A DNA stretch of 64,000 nucleotides from Archivesica marissinica (Eukaryota; Mollusca; Bivalvia; Venerida; Vesicomyidae): contig CM026397.1 of assembly GCA_014843695.1 (NCBI GenBank), positions 49,184,558-49,248,557 on the forward strand, written 5' to 3'. Made by a program: the position numbers and the translations under genes. The notes under the pieces were generated by a model. The model was not told the DNA's origin. It made no database searches and saw nothing but the letters and a program-made list of their open reading frames with translations. Below, in pieces: positions 13,001 to 22,232 of the stretch. Position 1 is the first letter of the stretch. Every line of letters starts with the position of its first letter.

Positions 13001-15532
13001 GAATGTATAGGTCAGTGTTAGGCTATGAGAGAATGTATAGGTCAATGTTAGGCTATGAGAGAATGTATAGGTCAGTGTTTGGCTATGAGAGAATGTATAA
13101 GTCAGTGTTAGGCTGTGTGGTAATGTATAGGTCAGTGTTAGGCTATGAGAGAATGTATAGGTCAGTGTTAGGCTATGAGATAATGTATAAGTCAGTGTTA
13201 GGCTATGAGAGAGAATGTATAAGTCAGTGTTAGGCTATGAGAGAGAATGTATAAGTCAGTGTTAGGCTATGTGGTAATGTATAGGTCAGTGTTAGGCTAT
13301 GTGGTAATGTATAGGTCAGTTTTAGGCTATGTGAGAATGTATAGGTCAGTGTTAGGCTATGTGAGAATGTATAGGTAAGTGTTAGGCTATGTGAGAATGT
13401 ATAGGTCAGTGTTAGGCTATGAGAGAATGTATAGGTCAGTGTTAGGCTATGAGAGAATGTATAGGTCATTGTTAGGCTATGAGAGAATGTATAGGTCAGT
13501 GTTAGGCTATGTGGTAATGTATAGGTCTGTGTTAGGCTATGAGAGAATGTATAGGTCAGTGTTAGGCTATGTGAGAATGTATAGGTCAGTGTTAGGCTAT
13601 GTGGTAATGTATAGGTCAGTGTTAGGCTATGTGAGAATGTATAGGTCAGTGTTAGGCTATGAGAGAATGTATAAGTCAGTGTTAGGCTATGAGAGAGAAT
13701 GTATAGGTCAGTGTTAGGCTATGAGATAATGTATAAGTCAGTGTTAGGCTATGTGAGAATGTATAGGTCAGTGTTAGGCTATGTGGTAATGTATAGGTCA
13801 GTGTTAGGCTATGTGAGAGAATGTATATGTCAGTGTTAGGCTATGTGAGAATGTATAGGTCAGTGTTAGGCTATGTGGTAATGTATAGGTCAGTGTTAGG
13901 CTATGAGATAATGTATAAGTCAGTGATAGGCTATGTGAGAATGTATAGGTCAGTGTTAGGCTATGTGATAATGTATAGGTCAGTGTTAGGCTATGTGATA
14001 ATGTATAAGTCAGTGTTAGGCTATGAGATAATGTATAGGTCAGTGTTAGGCTATGTGATAATGTATAGGTCAGTGTTAGGCTATGAGAGAATGTATAGGT
14101 CAGTGTTAGGCTATGTGGTAATGTATAGGTCAGTGTTAGGCTATGTGAGAATGTATAGGTCAGTGTTAGGCTATGAGAGAATGTATAGGTCAGTGTTAGG
14201 CTATGTGGTAATGTATAGGTCAGTGTTAGGCTATGAGAGAATGTATAGGTCAGTGTTAGGCTATGAGAGAATGTATAGGTCAGTGTTAGGCTATGTGGTA
14301 ATGTATAGGTCAGTGTTAGGCTATGTGAGAATGTATAGGTCAGTGTTAGGCTATGAGATAATGTATAAGTCAGTGTTAGGCTATGAGAGAATGTATAGGT
14401 CAGTGTTAGGCTATGAGAGAATGTATAGGTCAGTGTTAGGCTATGTGGTAATGTATAGGTCAGTGTTAGGCTATGTGAGAGAATGTATAAGTCAGTGTTA
14501 GGCTATGTGATAATGTATAAGTCAGTGTTAGGCTATGAGAGAGAATGTATAAGTCAGTGTTAGGCTATGTGTGAATGTATAAGTCAGTGTTATGCTATGT
14601 GAGAGAATGTATAAGTCAGTGTTAGGCTATGAGAGAATGTATAAGTCAGTGTTAGGCTATGAGATAATGTATAAGTCAGTGTTAGGCTATGAGAGAGATG
14701 TATAAGTCAGTGTTAGGCTATGAGGAAATGTATAAGTCAGTGTTAGGCTATGAGAGAATGTATAAGTCAGTGTTAGGCTATGTGAGAATGTATAGGTCAG
14801 TGTTAAGCTATGTGGTAATGTATAGGTCAGTGTTAGGCTATGTGGTAATGTATAGGTCAGTGTTAGGCTATGTGAGAATGTATAGGTCAGTGTTAGGCTA
14901 TGTGGTAATGTATAGGTCAGTGTTAGGCTATGAGAGATTGCATAGGTCAGTGTTAGGCTATGTGGTAATGTATAGGTCAGTGTTAGGCTATGTGGTAATG
15001 TATAGGTCAGTGTTAGGCTATGAGAGAATGTATAGGTCAGTGTTAGGCTATATGAGAATGTATAGGTCAGTGTTAGGCTATGAGAGACTGTATATGTCAG
15101 TGTTAGGCTATGTGGTAATGTATAGGTCAGTGTTACGCTATGAGAGAATGTATAGGTCAGTGTTAGGCTATGAGAGAATGTATAAGTCAGTGTTGGGCTA
15201 TGTGAGAATGTATAGTTCAGTGTTAGGCTATGAGAGAATGTATAAGTCAGTCTTAGGCTATGTGGTAATGTATAAGTCAGTGTTAGGCTATGAGAGAATG
15301 TATAGGTCAGTGTTAGGCAATGAGAGAATGTATAAGTCAGTGTTAGGCTATGTGAGAATGTATAGGTCAGTGTTAGGCTATGAGAGAATGTATATGTCAG
15401 TGTTAGGCTATGTGAGAATGTATATGTCAGTGTTAGGCTATGAGAGAATGTATAGGTCAGTGTTAGGCTATGTGAGAATGTATAGGTCAGTGTTAGGCTA
15501 TGTGAGAATGTATAAGTCAGTGTTAGGCTGTG
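7011..15532. repeat. 30-bp minisatellite array, 8.5 kb
   Basis: About 280 copies of a 30-bp unit with core TTAGGCTATGAGAGAATGTA followed by TAGGTCAGTG. Three positions vary most: GAG/GTG, AGA/GTA/ATA and AGG/AAG. Occasional 32-bp units carry an extra GA (for example near 7920, 8045, 9841, 11521, 12128, 13206 and 13690), and there is a small degraded patch at 8390-8490. Because 30 is divisible by three, frames stay open for hundreds of codons on both strands. The changes alter residues freely, so I do not call a protein. The array ends about 60 bp before the acceptor of the exon at 15592, so it lies in that gene's intron. Confidence 0.97.
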
Positions 15533-15591
15533 TATTGTTTATGTATACATTTCTATGCAGACACCATATATTGTATTTATACTCATTACAG

Positions 15592-15729
15592 ACGCCATTT
15601 TCGTGAAGTATTGAAACAACAGATGGCAGATAAAAATGTAATGGAGAAAAATGCATTCAGAGAGAAAATAAAGGAAACGGAACAGGCCATTACGTTTGAC
15701 AAGGATTGCAGAATGAACGATTCCAACGA
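15592..15729 (+). CDS. Internal exon of a coiled-coil protein gene
   Basis: An acceptor (TATTTATACTCATTACAG) precedes 138 nt open in one frame: one base completing a codon, 45 codons, then GA. The peptide is highly charged and helix-prone, starting RHFREVLKQQMADKNVMEKN and ending RMNDSN, with the spacing of a coiled coil. The donor is taken at GA|GTACTC (15730), because its phase 2 end joins the 43-nt microexons of the next array (GA+A = Glu). Reading straight through instead gives NEYSVASSLTE and the wrong phase for the terminal exon. The segment FREVLKQQMADK resembles QYRDVNKQQMEDRW, which spans the microexon and the last exon, so the protein probably repeats a short helical motif. Upstream exons lie outside the window or were not recognised. 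I cannot name the family. Confidence 0.6.
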
Positions 15730-16394
15730 GTACTCTGTTGCTTCATCTTTGACAGAAAGCATGCATACCTCATGCAATACCGCGATGTTAATAAACAGGT
15801 ATAAACTGTTGCTTCATCTTTGGCAGAAAGCATGCATAACTCATGCAATACCGCGATGTTAATAAACAGGTATAAACTGTTGCTTCATCTTTGACAGAAA
15901 GCATGCATACCTCATGCAATACCGCGTTGTTAATAAACAGATATAAACTGTTGCTTAATCTTTGACAGAAAGCATGCATAACTCATGCAATACCGCGATG
16001 TTAATAAACAGGTATAAACTGTTGCTTCATCTTTGACAGAAAGCATGCATAACTCATGCAATACCGCGATGTTAATAAACAGGTATAAACTGTTGCTTCA
16101 TCTTTGACAGAAAGCATGCATAACTCATGCAATACCGCGATGTTAATAAACAGGTATAAACTGTTGCTTCATCTTTGACAGAAAGCATGCATAACTCATG
16201 CAATACCGCGATGTTAATAAACAGGTATAAACTGTTGCTTAATCTTTGACAGAAAGCATGCATAACTCATGCAATACCGCGATGTTAATAAACAGGTATA
16301 AACTGTTGCTTCATCTTTGACAGAAAGCATGCATAACTCATGCAATACCGCGATGTTAATAAACAGGTATAAACTGTTGCTTAATCTTTGACAG

Positions 16395-16437
16395 AAAGCA
16401 TGCATACCTCATGCAATACCGCGATGTTAATAAACAG
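16395..16437 (+). CDS. Intact 43-nt microexon, copy 10
   Basis: This is preceded by CTTAATCTTTGACAG and followed by CAG|GTATAA. With the upstream exon ending GA, the first A completes Glu, and the next 14 codons read KHAYLMQYRDVNKQ, ending in phase 0. The terminal exon starts in phase 0 with QMEDRW, so the join gives QYRDVNKQQMEDRW, which echoes FREVLKQQMADK in the upstream exon. The intron from 15730 would be 665 nt, a workable length, unlike the 26 nt available before copy 1. Copy 11 is equally intact, so which one is used is unknown. No transcript evidence is available here. Confidence 0.5.
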
Positions 16438-16465
16438 GTATAAACTGTTGCTTCATCTTTGACAG

Positions 16466-16508
16466 AAAGCATGCATACCTCATGCAATACCGCGATGTTA
16501 ATAAACAG
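16466..16508 (+). CDS. Intact 43-nt microexon, copy 11
   Basis: This has the same exon sequence and splice sites as copy 10, but with the TTCATCTTTGACAG acceptor. It encodes the same 14 residues after the split Glu codon. Only 28 nt separate it from copy 10 (GT...AG), too short for normal animal splicing. The two copies should therefore behave as alternatives rather than be joined. Joining two copies would also add 86 nt and break the frame. Confidence 0.45.
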
Positions 16509-16960
16509 GTATAAACTGTTGCTTCATCTTTGGCAGAAAGCATGCATAACTCATGCAATACCGCGATGTTAATAAACAGGTATAAACTGTTGCTTCATCT
16601 TTGACAGAAAGCATGCATACCTCATGCAATACCGCGTTGTTAATAAATGGGTATAAACTGTTGCTTAATCTTTGACAGAAAGCATGCATAACTCATGCAA
16701 TACCGCGATGTTAATAAACAGGTATAAACTGTTGCTTCATCTTTGACAGAAAGCATGCATAACTCATGCAATACCGCGATGTTAATAAACAGGTATAAAC
16801 TGTTGCTTCATCTTTGACAGAAAGCATGCATAACTCATGCAATACCGCGATGTTAATAAACAGGTATAAACTGTTGCTTAATCTTTGACAGAAAACACAG
16901 TTTTACCTGACCACCATTTTAATTCAACAAGGATTTCTATTTTGTATATGCTGTTAACAG

Positions 16961-17255
16961 GGCACAATCTTTTGTCCAGTAGTTCAATGAGAGACATTGG
17001 TCAGTTACTTCCCCTGAATACTCTTTAAGGAAGATTGTTCCTCTTGTCTGGTTTCCTCTTGTTTTCCCCCCTTTGTTTCCTTGCTACAACATGCTACTGG
17101 CACAATCTTTTGTCCTGTAGTTCAATGAGAGACATTGGTCAGTTACTTCCCCTGAATGGTCAGTTACTTCCCCTGAATACTCGTTAAGGAAGATTGGTCC
17201 TCTTGACTGGTTTCCTCTTGCCCCCCCCCATTTGTTTCCTTGCTACAACATGCTA
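16961..17255. repeat. Imperfect tandem duplication of about 140 bp
   Basis: Two adjacent copies (about 16961-17098 and 17099-17255) start GGCACAATCTTTTGTCC and end at a TTGCTACAACATGCTACTG block. The second copy has an extra internal duplication of GGTCAGTTACTTCCCCTGAA and a longer C run. It lies in the intron between the microexon array and the terminal exon. Confidence 0.8.
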
Positions 17256-17367
17256 CTGTATAAGTAGATTTATTGGCGGAGGTTTTATTTTGGCTATATT
17301 GGTGATCAGTAACAATTCTGCCAATTCTAAAACTCGACATTACAAATTATTGCAGTGTGTGTGTTCG

Positions 17368-17600
17368 GTTTATTTATCGTCGCTACCGGTTGCCCATATG
17401 AGCGACGCCTCCTGAAGAGATTAGTCATTTTAGATTTTTGGAGGATAGTGCAATGATACAGACAGAGATCCATTCCAGAGTCTCCTCTGGTTCTTTTACG
17501 TGCACAGTGTACAGCACCGACACGAGACCTCGGTTTAAGTCCCGTCTCGTTCACACTGTTAATTTTATTAGGGTCAGACGGGGGATCGAACCAGCGATTG
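17368..17600 (-). mobile_element. tRNA-derived SINE (family 3), head truncated
   Basis: Near-identical along most of its length to 57312-57592, with shared blocks ATCGTCGCTACCGGTTGCCC, GCGACGCCTCCTGAAGAGAT and GTCTCCTCTGGTTCTTTTAC. On the minus strand the order is tRNA head (GGTTCGATCCCCCGTCTGAC), body, then tail ending in ATAAATAAAC. Here the head stops just after the B box. It lies inside the intron of the coiled-coil gene. Confidence 0.8.
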
Positions 17601-17801
17601 CATTTTAGGCTACAGGGAAGAAAAGGGAAGAAAATGCACAGTTATCAAAAATTAGGTCAATTTGGAATGCGGTATTTAATTATTACGTAAACATGAACTG
17701 ATGAAGGCTACGCAGCTAAGGATGTTCCACTGTTATAATTCTTCAACATTTCATAATGCCGATCATAGCTTTCTTACATTCACACATTACACAAATTATT
17801 T

Positions 17802-18020
17802 GGATGTCCGATTAGCGCAAGCACGCTCGCGTATCTGGGTTTGATCCTCGGACCAAGAAGAATGCGAGATGGTACAGTGGTAGCCGGATCGGACAGGTGG
17901 GTTTTCTCCGGGTATTGTCCCACACAAATGACCACATTTACGCTTTCATCTGTGTCAATGAGAGTGATTAATATATGTTGTTAAAGCTTGTTTCGCAATC
18001 GTTAAATAAAGTTTATACAT
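17802..18020 (+). mobile_element. SINE family 2 copy, divergent
   Basis: It has a degraded head (GATTAGCGCAAGCACGCTCG), a B box GGGTTTGATCCTCGG, the central block GACAGGTGGGTTTTCTCCGG, then GACCACATTTACGCTTTCAT and the tail GAGAGTGATTAATATATGTT. Family 1 SINE 18021-18236 is inserted in its tail. Confidence 0.8.
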
Positions 18021-18236
18021 TATACAAATTTATTTTAGCTCGATTGCGAAACAAGTTAGTTCAACTTATATTAATCACTCTTGAGACCTCATTCCTGATG
18101 GAATCCATCGCCATGACGTGGAATTTAAATGCCTTGCCTAAGGGCACAATCGTAATGGCTCCAGCAGGGCTCGAACTCCGGACCTTTCACACCTGAAGCG
18201 AACGCGCATCCACTGCGCTATCACGACTTCCACAAT
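18021..18236 (-). mobile_element. SINE family 1 nested in a SINE 2 tail, with 15-bp TSD
   Basis: A full-length minus-strand copy: B box in GAGTTCGAGCCC and A box in GATAGCGCAGTGG when reversed. It is flanked by perfect 15-bp direct repeats ATAAAGTTTATACAT at 18006-18020 and 18237-18251, a standard mark of LINE-driven insertion. The insertion ends 53 bp before the terminal exon of the coiled-coil gene. Confidence 0.9.
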
Positions 18237-18289
18237 ATAAAGTTTATACATGTACTATTATACAAATTATCCTGCTTATTTATTCATAG

Positions 18290-18400
18290 CAAATGGAAGA
18301 CCGGTGGGCAAGTACAAGATGTAGCAGAGAACTAGAAAATCGTATCGATAGAGAGAGACTGAGATACAACCCAATCAACTGGAGCTGTTCTCTAAAATAG
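18290..18400 (+). CDS. Terminal coding exon of the coiled-coil protein gene
   Basis: The acceptor CTTATTTATTCATAG is followed by 36 codons and TAG. The peptide starts QMEDRWASTRCSRELENRID and ends RYNPINWSCSLK. It is charged and helical, then closes with a short Asn/Pro/Trp tail that looks like a real C-terminus. It begins in phase 0, which fits a 43-nt microexon but not direct joining to the exon at 15592 through the first repeat copy; that would give a different frame stopping after about 15 codons. The Arg/Glu-rich ELENRIDRERLR stretch resembles ciliary or cytoskeletal coiled-coil proteins in general, but I do not recognise the family. Confidence 0.6.
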   Translation, partial: QMEDRWASTRCSRELENRIDRERLRYNPINWSCSLK

Positions 18401-18784
18401 ACACACCTAGGTCAATATCATAGTCCAGTCTTGTTCAACATTGTGATATATAGTAAGCTACAACATTGTGATAATTCTATATATAGCAAGCTAAATCATG
18501 TCTGAACATTTGCTCATTATAAACCCTGTTAGAAACCGGCGCTGTCACTTACCTTTACCGTTTAAGTTCGTCATACACCAACAGTCAAGATGTCGTGAAT
18601 CGTTCATTTGTTCACAACGGTTTTGGGCATGTAGTAGTAGGTAATAGGTAATCTACGATTGAGATCACCACTGCCATCCCATAGCAGGATCGTAGGAAGT
18701 GACTACTGAGGGTCCGAATAATCTCTCCTGTTTCCAACAGATAGAGAAAATCTCATATCTCAAACTTGTCTCGATACGACGATA
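18401..18784 (+). other. Probable 3' UTR and downstream sequence
   Basis: Unique sequence after the TAG. There is a short duplication around CAACATTGTGATA (18437-18480). No canonical AATAAA lies close to the stop, so the polyadenylation point cannot be placed. Confidence 0.4.
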
Positions 18785-19078
18785 ACAACAGGAAGCTGAA
18801 GAGTAAACAACAGGAAGCTGAAGAGTAAACAACAGGAAGCTGAAGAGTAAACAACAGGAAGCTGAAGAGTTAACAACAGGAAGCTGAAGAGTAAACAACA
18901 GGAAGCTGAAGAATAAACAACAGGAAGCTGCAGCGTAAACAACAGGAAGCTGAAGAGTAAACAACAGGAAGCTGAAGAGTTAACAACAGGAAGCTGAAGA
19001 GTAAACAACAGGAAGCTGAAGATTAAACAACAGGAAGCTGATGAGTAAACAACAGGAAGAGTAAACAACAGGAAGCTG
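18785..19078. repeat. 22-bp minisatellite, about 13 copies
   Basis: The unit has core AACAACAGGAAGCTGAAGAG plus TA. Some copies have GAGTT, CAGCG or GATTA variants, and one short copy lies near 19055. Open frames on the minus strand (Leu/Ser/Cys-rich) come from the repeat and show no start context or splice signal. Confidence 0.93.
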
Positions 19079-19150
19079 GAGTTCCATCCTGAACAAAGAT
19101 AAATGAAGGAAAATTCAGGAATGAAGACCAACTAAAATTTAGACTACAAT

Positions 19151-19322
19151 ACTTCTTCGCACGCTAGTGGCGAAAATAACAGTCAAATATGTCTTAATTC
19201 TAGTGAAATTCCACGACATATTTCCAGAGTTATCACATGCAAATAAGAAAAGCACAATAATGATCTGCTACAATTATTTAAACTATTTATAGCCTTTATT
19301 TTACCCAGCATGCAGAGAGTTG
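19151..19322. mobile_element. Degenerate copy of the TTAA-flanked MITE
   Basis: Matches the element at 25977-26154 over CAGTCAAATAT, GTTATCACATGCAAATAAGAAAAG-like sequence, CTGCTACAATTATTT and TAGCCTTTATTTTACCCAGC. The left end (CTTCTTCGCACGCT) has decayed relative to CTCTTTGCACGCT and the TTAA flanks are gone. Confidence 0.7.
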
Positions 19323-19394
19323 TTTTGGAGCAGTAAAATCGTAAATATTCAGAAAATCTGAAGAAATGTAACATGATCTACATTTTGTTACTCG

Positions 19395-19689
19395 GGGCTC
19401 ATTCTAGAGGGCGATTTGGGCGAAATAATCGCCCTAGGGATCCTGACTTCGTCTCATGGGGTCCCCACTTCTCCCTAAAAAAAATTTATTTTTACAATTT
19501 TCATACAAAATGTTGTCCAGTAAGCTACACTTGTTCATTATAAAGCACTCCTTCTATTCAACTGTTCTATTTAATGGTTATACTGTGCATTTTAACCATG
19601 TTTTGTTGAAATTTATTAAATAACGCCATTTAAGGACGCGATCTCGTGCTTTCTCACTTCTCCCAAAAATTCTGACCTAGAATGAGCCC
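19395..19689. mobile_element. 295-bp MITE with 13-bp terminal inverted repeats
   Basis: The ends GGGCTCATTCTAG and CTAGAATGAGCCC are perfect inverted repeats. The inside is AT-rich, holds two ACTTCTCCC motifs and has no open frame, as expected for a non-autonomous DNA transposon. A second copy at 24421-24714 aligns along the whole length. The target-site duplication is not obvious, so the superfamily is uncertain. Confidence 0.85.
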
Positions 19690-19703
19690 TGGTTTCTACG
19701 TCC

Positions 19704-19778
19704 TATGTTCTACAGCCTGTCCTATGTTCTACAGCTTGTCCTATGTTCTACAGCTCCTCTTATGTTCTACAGCTCGTA
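19704..19778. repeat. 19-bp tandem repeat, four copies
   Basis: Four copies of a unit with core CCTATGTTCTACAGC, differing at the last few bases. It sits just right of the MITE. Confidence 0.85.
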
Positions 19779-20057
19779 ACATTAGTGCAGGTAAATCAGA
19801 TACTGCTGAAAGCGTGAAATATTTAGTTGTTAATCATCTGAAATAATTTATTTAATAAATATTTTACAACATTTATTATTCTATCTCTGCTCAAGTATTA
19901 TTGTATAGCATGGGGGAATGTCACAAATGTTTTTTGGCAGTGATAGATTGTTCTAAAATGTTCTCAGGCAGGTTTTGGTTTTCTTAAAGGAACTCATTTG
20001 CCAGATAACAAAACGATCGAAAATTAAATAAATTCTTCTAAACCAATTGATAGTAGT

Positions 20058-21399
20058 TTAGAATAGTTACAGGTGACTAAAACATTGTACTTGAGTGATG
20101 TCATTCTGCACAGATGTTCAATAGTTACAGGTGACTAAAACATTGTACTTGAGCAATGTCATTCTGCACAGGTGACTAACACATTGTACTTGAGTGATGT
20201 CATTCTGCACAGATGTTCAATAGTTACAGGTGACTAAAACATTGTACTTGAGCGATGTCATTCTGCACAGGTGACTAACACATTGTACTTGAGCGATGTC
20301 ATTCTGCACACATGTTCAATAGTTACAGGTGACTAAAACATTGTACTTGAGCAATGTCATTCTGCACAGGTGACTAAAACATTGTACTTGAGCGATGTCA
20401 TTCTGCACAGGTGACTAAAACATTGTACTTGAGCGATGTCATTCTGCACAGGTGACTAAAACATTGTACTTGAGCGATGTCATTCTGCACAGGTGACTAA
20501 CACATTGTACTTGAGTGATGTCATTCTGCACAGATGTTCAATAGTTACAGGTGACTAAAACTAAAACATTGTACTTGAGCGATGTCATTCTGCACAGGTG
20601 ACTAAAACATTGTACTTGAGCGATGTCATTCTGCACAGGTGTTCAATAGTTACAGGTGACTAAAACATTGTACTTGAGCGATGTCATTCTGCACACATGT
20701 TCAATAGTTACAGGTGACTAAAACATTGTACTTGAGTGATGTCATTCTGCACAGGTGACTAAAACATTGTACTTGAGCGATGTCATTCTGCACAGGTGAC
20801 TAAACATTGTACTTGAGCGATGTCATTCTGCACAGGTGACTAACACATTGTACTTGAGCGATGTCATTCTGCACAGGTGACTAACACATTGTACTTGAGC
20901 GATGTCATTCTGCACAGGTGACTAAAACATTGTACTTGAGCGATGTCATTCTGCACAGATGTTGAATAGTGACAGATGACTAAAACATTGTACTTGAGCG
21001 ATGTCATTCTGCACACATGTTGAATAGTTACAGGTGACTAAAACATTGTACTTGAGCGATGTCATTCTGCACACATGTTCAATAGTTACAGGTGACTAAA
21101 ACATTGTACTTGAGCGATGTCATTCTGCACTGGTGACTAAAACATTGTACTTGAGCGATGTCATTCTGCACAGGTGACTAAAACATTGTACTTGAGCGAT
21201 GTCATTCTGCACAGGTGACTAACACATTGTACTTGAGCGATGTCATTCTGCACAGGTGACTAAAACATTGTACTTGAGCGATGTCATTCTGCACAGGTGA
21301 CTAAAACATTGTACTTGAGCGATGTCATTCTGCACAGATGTTGAACAGTTACAGGTGACTAAAACTAAAACATTGTACTTGAGCGATGTCATTCTGCAC
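20058..21399. repeat. 41/59-bp composite minisatellite
   Basis: The basic unit is 41 bp with core CATTGTACTTGAGCGATGTC followed by ATTCTGCACAGGTGACTAAAA. An optional 18-bp insert (ATGTTCAATAGTTACAGG) is present in about a third of units, giving 59-bp units. Variants include TGAGTG/TGAGCA/TGAGCG and ACACATTG/AAACATTG. The array ends inside TTCTGCACGGAAATTACC. Confidence 0.94.
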
Positions 21400-21662
21400 G
21401 GAAATTACCGGAAATGACCAAATTGAGCAGTTTCATTGACTTAAATTGTATTAATGCCGAGGATGATCGATGGTTCTGGGAGCTGCTATAGTTGAGCTGG
21501 GCAAGCATGTTTGGCAGATTCTCGAGTTTGAGCTCTATGAACAGCTTGTATTTTCTTTGTTGTCTGAAATAATTGTATTTAGTATTTTTTCCTATTGTCG
21601 TGTAATGGGAGTTATTATTAACCAATAATTCATCGTGAAAATTCTGGGAATAAGCTCCTTTA

Positions 21663-21887
21663 ACCCATTTCATTCTCGATACATTTAAAGGCTTTTGCAA
21701 ACAACATAGATCCAGATCAGCTGCAGCGTGCTGATCAGGATCTATGTTGTTTGCTACATAGTCAAGTGTATTAGCAAGATCATCTGAATAGCAAACAGCA
21801 TAGACCCTGATCAAATGACACGTTCCGTGGCGGTTGATCTGGCTCTATGTTCTTTGCAAATACTGTTTGAACGGTATCCAGAATGGG
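21663..21887. mobile_element. Double-hairpin foldback MITE
   Basis: The ends are related inverted repeats (CCCATTTCATTCTCGATAC and, reversed, CCCATTCTGGATAC). Inside are two hairpins in series. The first has arms GCAAACAACATAGATCCAGA and the matching GATCTATGTTGTTTGC. The second runs AGCAAACAGCATAGACCCTG to GGCTCTATGTTCTTTGC. A second copy lies at 59404-59637 with the same order, and 4290-4352 is a likely relative. There are no open frames. The superfamily is not identified. Confidence 0.8.
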
Positions 21888-22232
21888 AACAAGCTCCTGT
21901 AAGGAAATGAAGTGATTATTTGTCACATGTGAACATAGAAAGAATTTAACAACATACAGCATAAGTAATTATAGAGATGTCCATGTTAATGCAATAAAGA
22001 AATTAGTTTGTCCCGTTTAGATGTGCCTTTATTTATTTCATATAAAATCCTTATATTTTAGGAATGTTTTCTAGAATTTTAAGGACATGACTGTACACCT
22101 ATCTGGATCAAGGTCCCTGCATAAACCCCCTCCCCTGACCCCCAATACAACAAATTGTCTTTGTGAAAAGATGATAGAACGGAATGCGAAGTGAGTTGAC
22201 ACAACTGCAGCCTTGGCTTCAGATATTTCAAT

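Larger units (their letters stand above)
15734..16891 (+). repeat. 71-bp array of tandem microexon units, 16 copies
   Basis: Sixteen regular 71-bp units plus partial ends. Each unit is a pyrimidine-rich acceptor (TTGCTTCATCTTTGACAG), a 43-nt exon-like segment starting AAAGCATGCAT and ending TTAATAAACAG, and a donor GTATAAAC. Exon-like segments start at 15756 and recur every 71 bp to 16821. Five copies (15756, 15898, 16395, 16466, 16608) have CATACC and are open in the gene's frame; the other eleven have CATAAC, an in-frame TAA. The copy at 15898 has lost its GT donor (AT), and the copy at 16608 ends ATGG. Copies 1-3 are mirrored by copies 11-13 at 710 bp, a local segmental duplication. Confidence 0.9.

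Noticed and set aside
6894..15606. Open frames of up to 566 codons on both strands of the 30-bp array
   Set aside because: The unit is ten codons with no stop on either strand. The variable positions change residues freely (Glu/Val, Arg/Val/Ile), which is not the pattern of a conserved repeat protein.
15530..15862. A single unspliced 110-codon frame through the exon and the first array copies
   Set aside because: It ignores the acceptor at 15591, and its end reads repeat DNA in a frame that does not fit the terminal exon.
15788..16689. Repeated 63-codon minus-strand frames in the 71-bp array
   Set aside because: They are shadows of the repeat on the strand opposite the splice signals and carry no splice or start evidence.
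17194..17554. Short frames over SINE family 3 (both strands)
   Set aside because: They lie within a tRNA-derived SINE with a second copy at 57312-57592.
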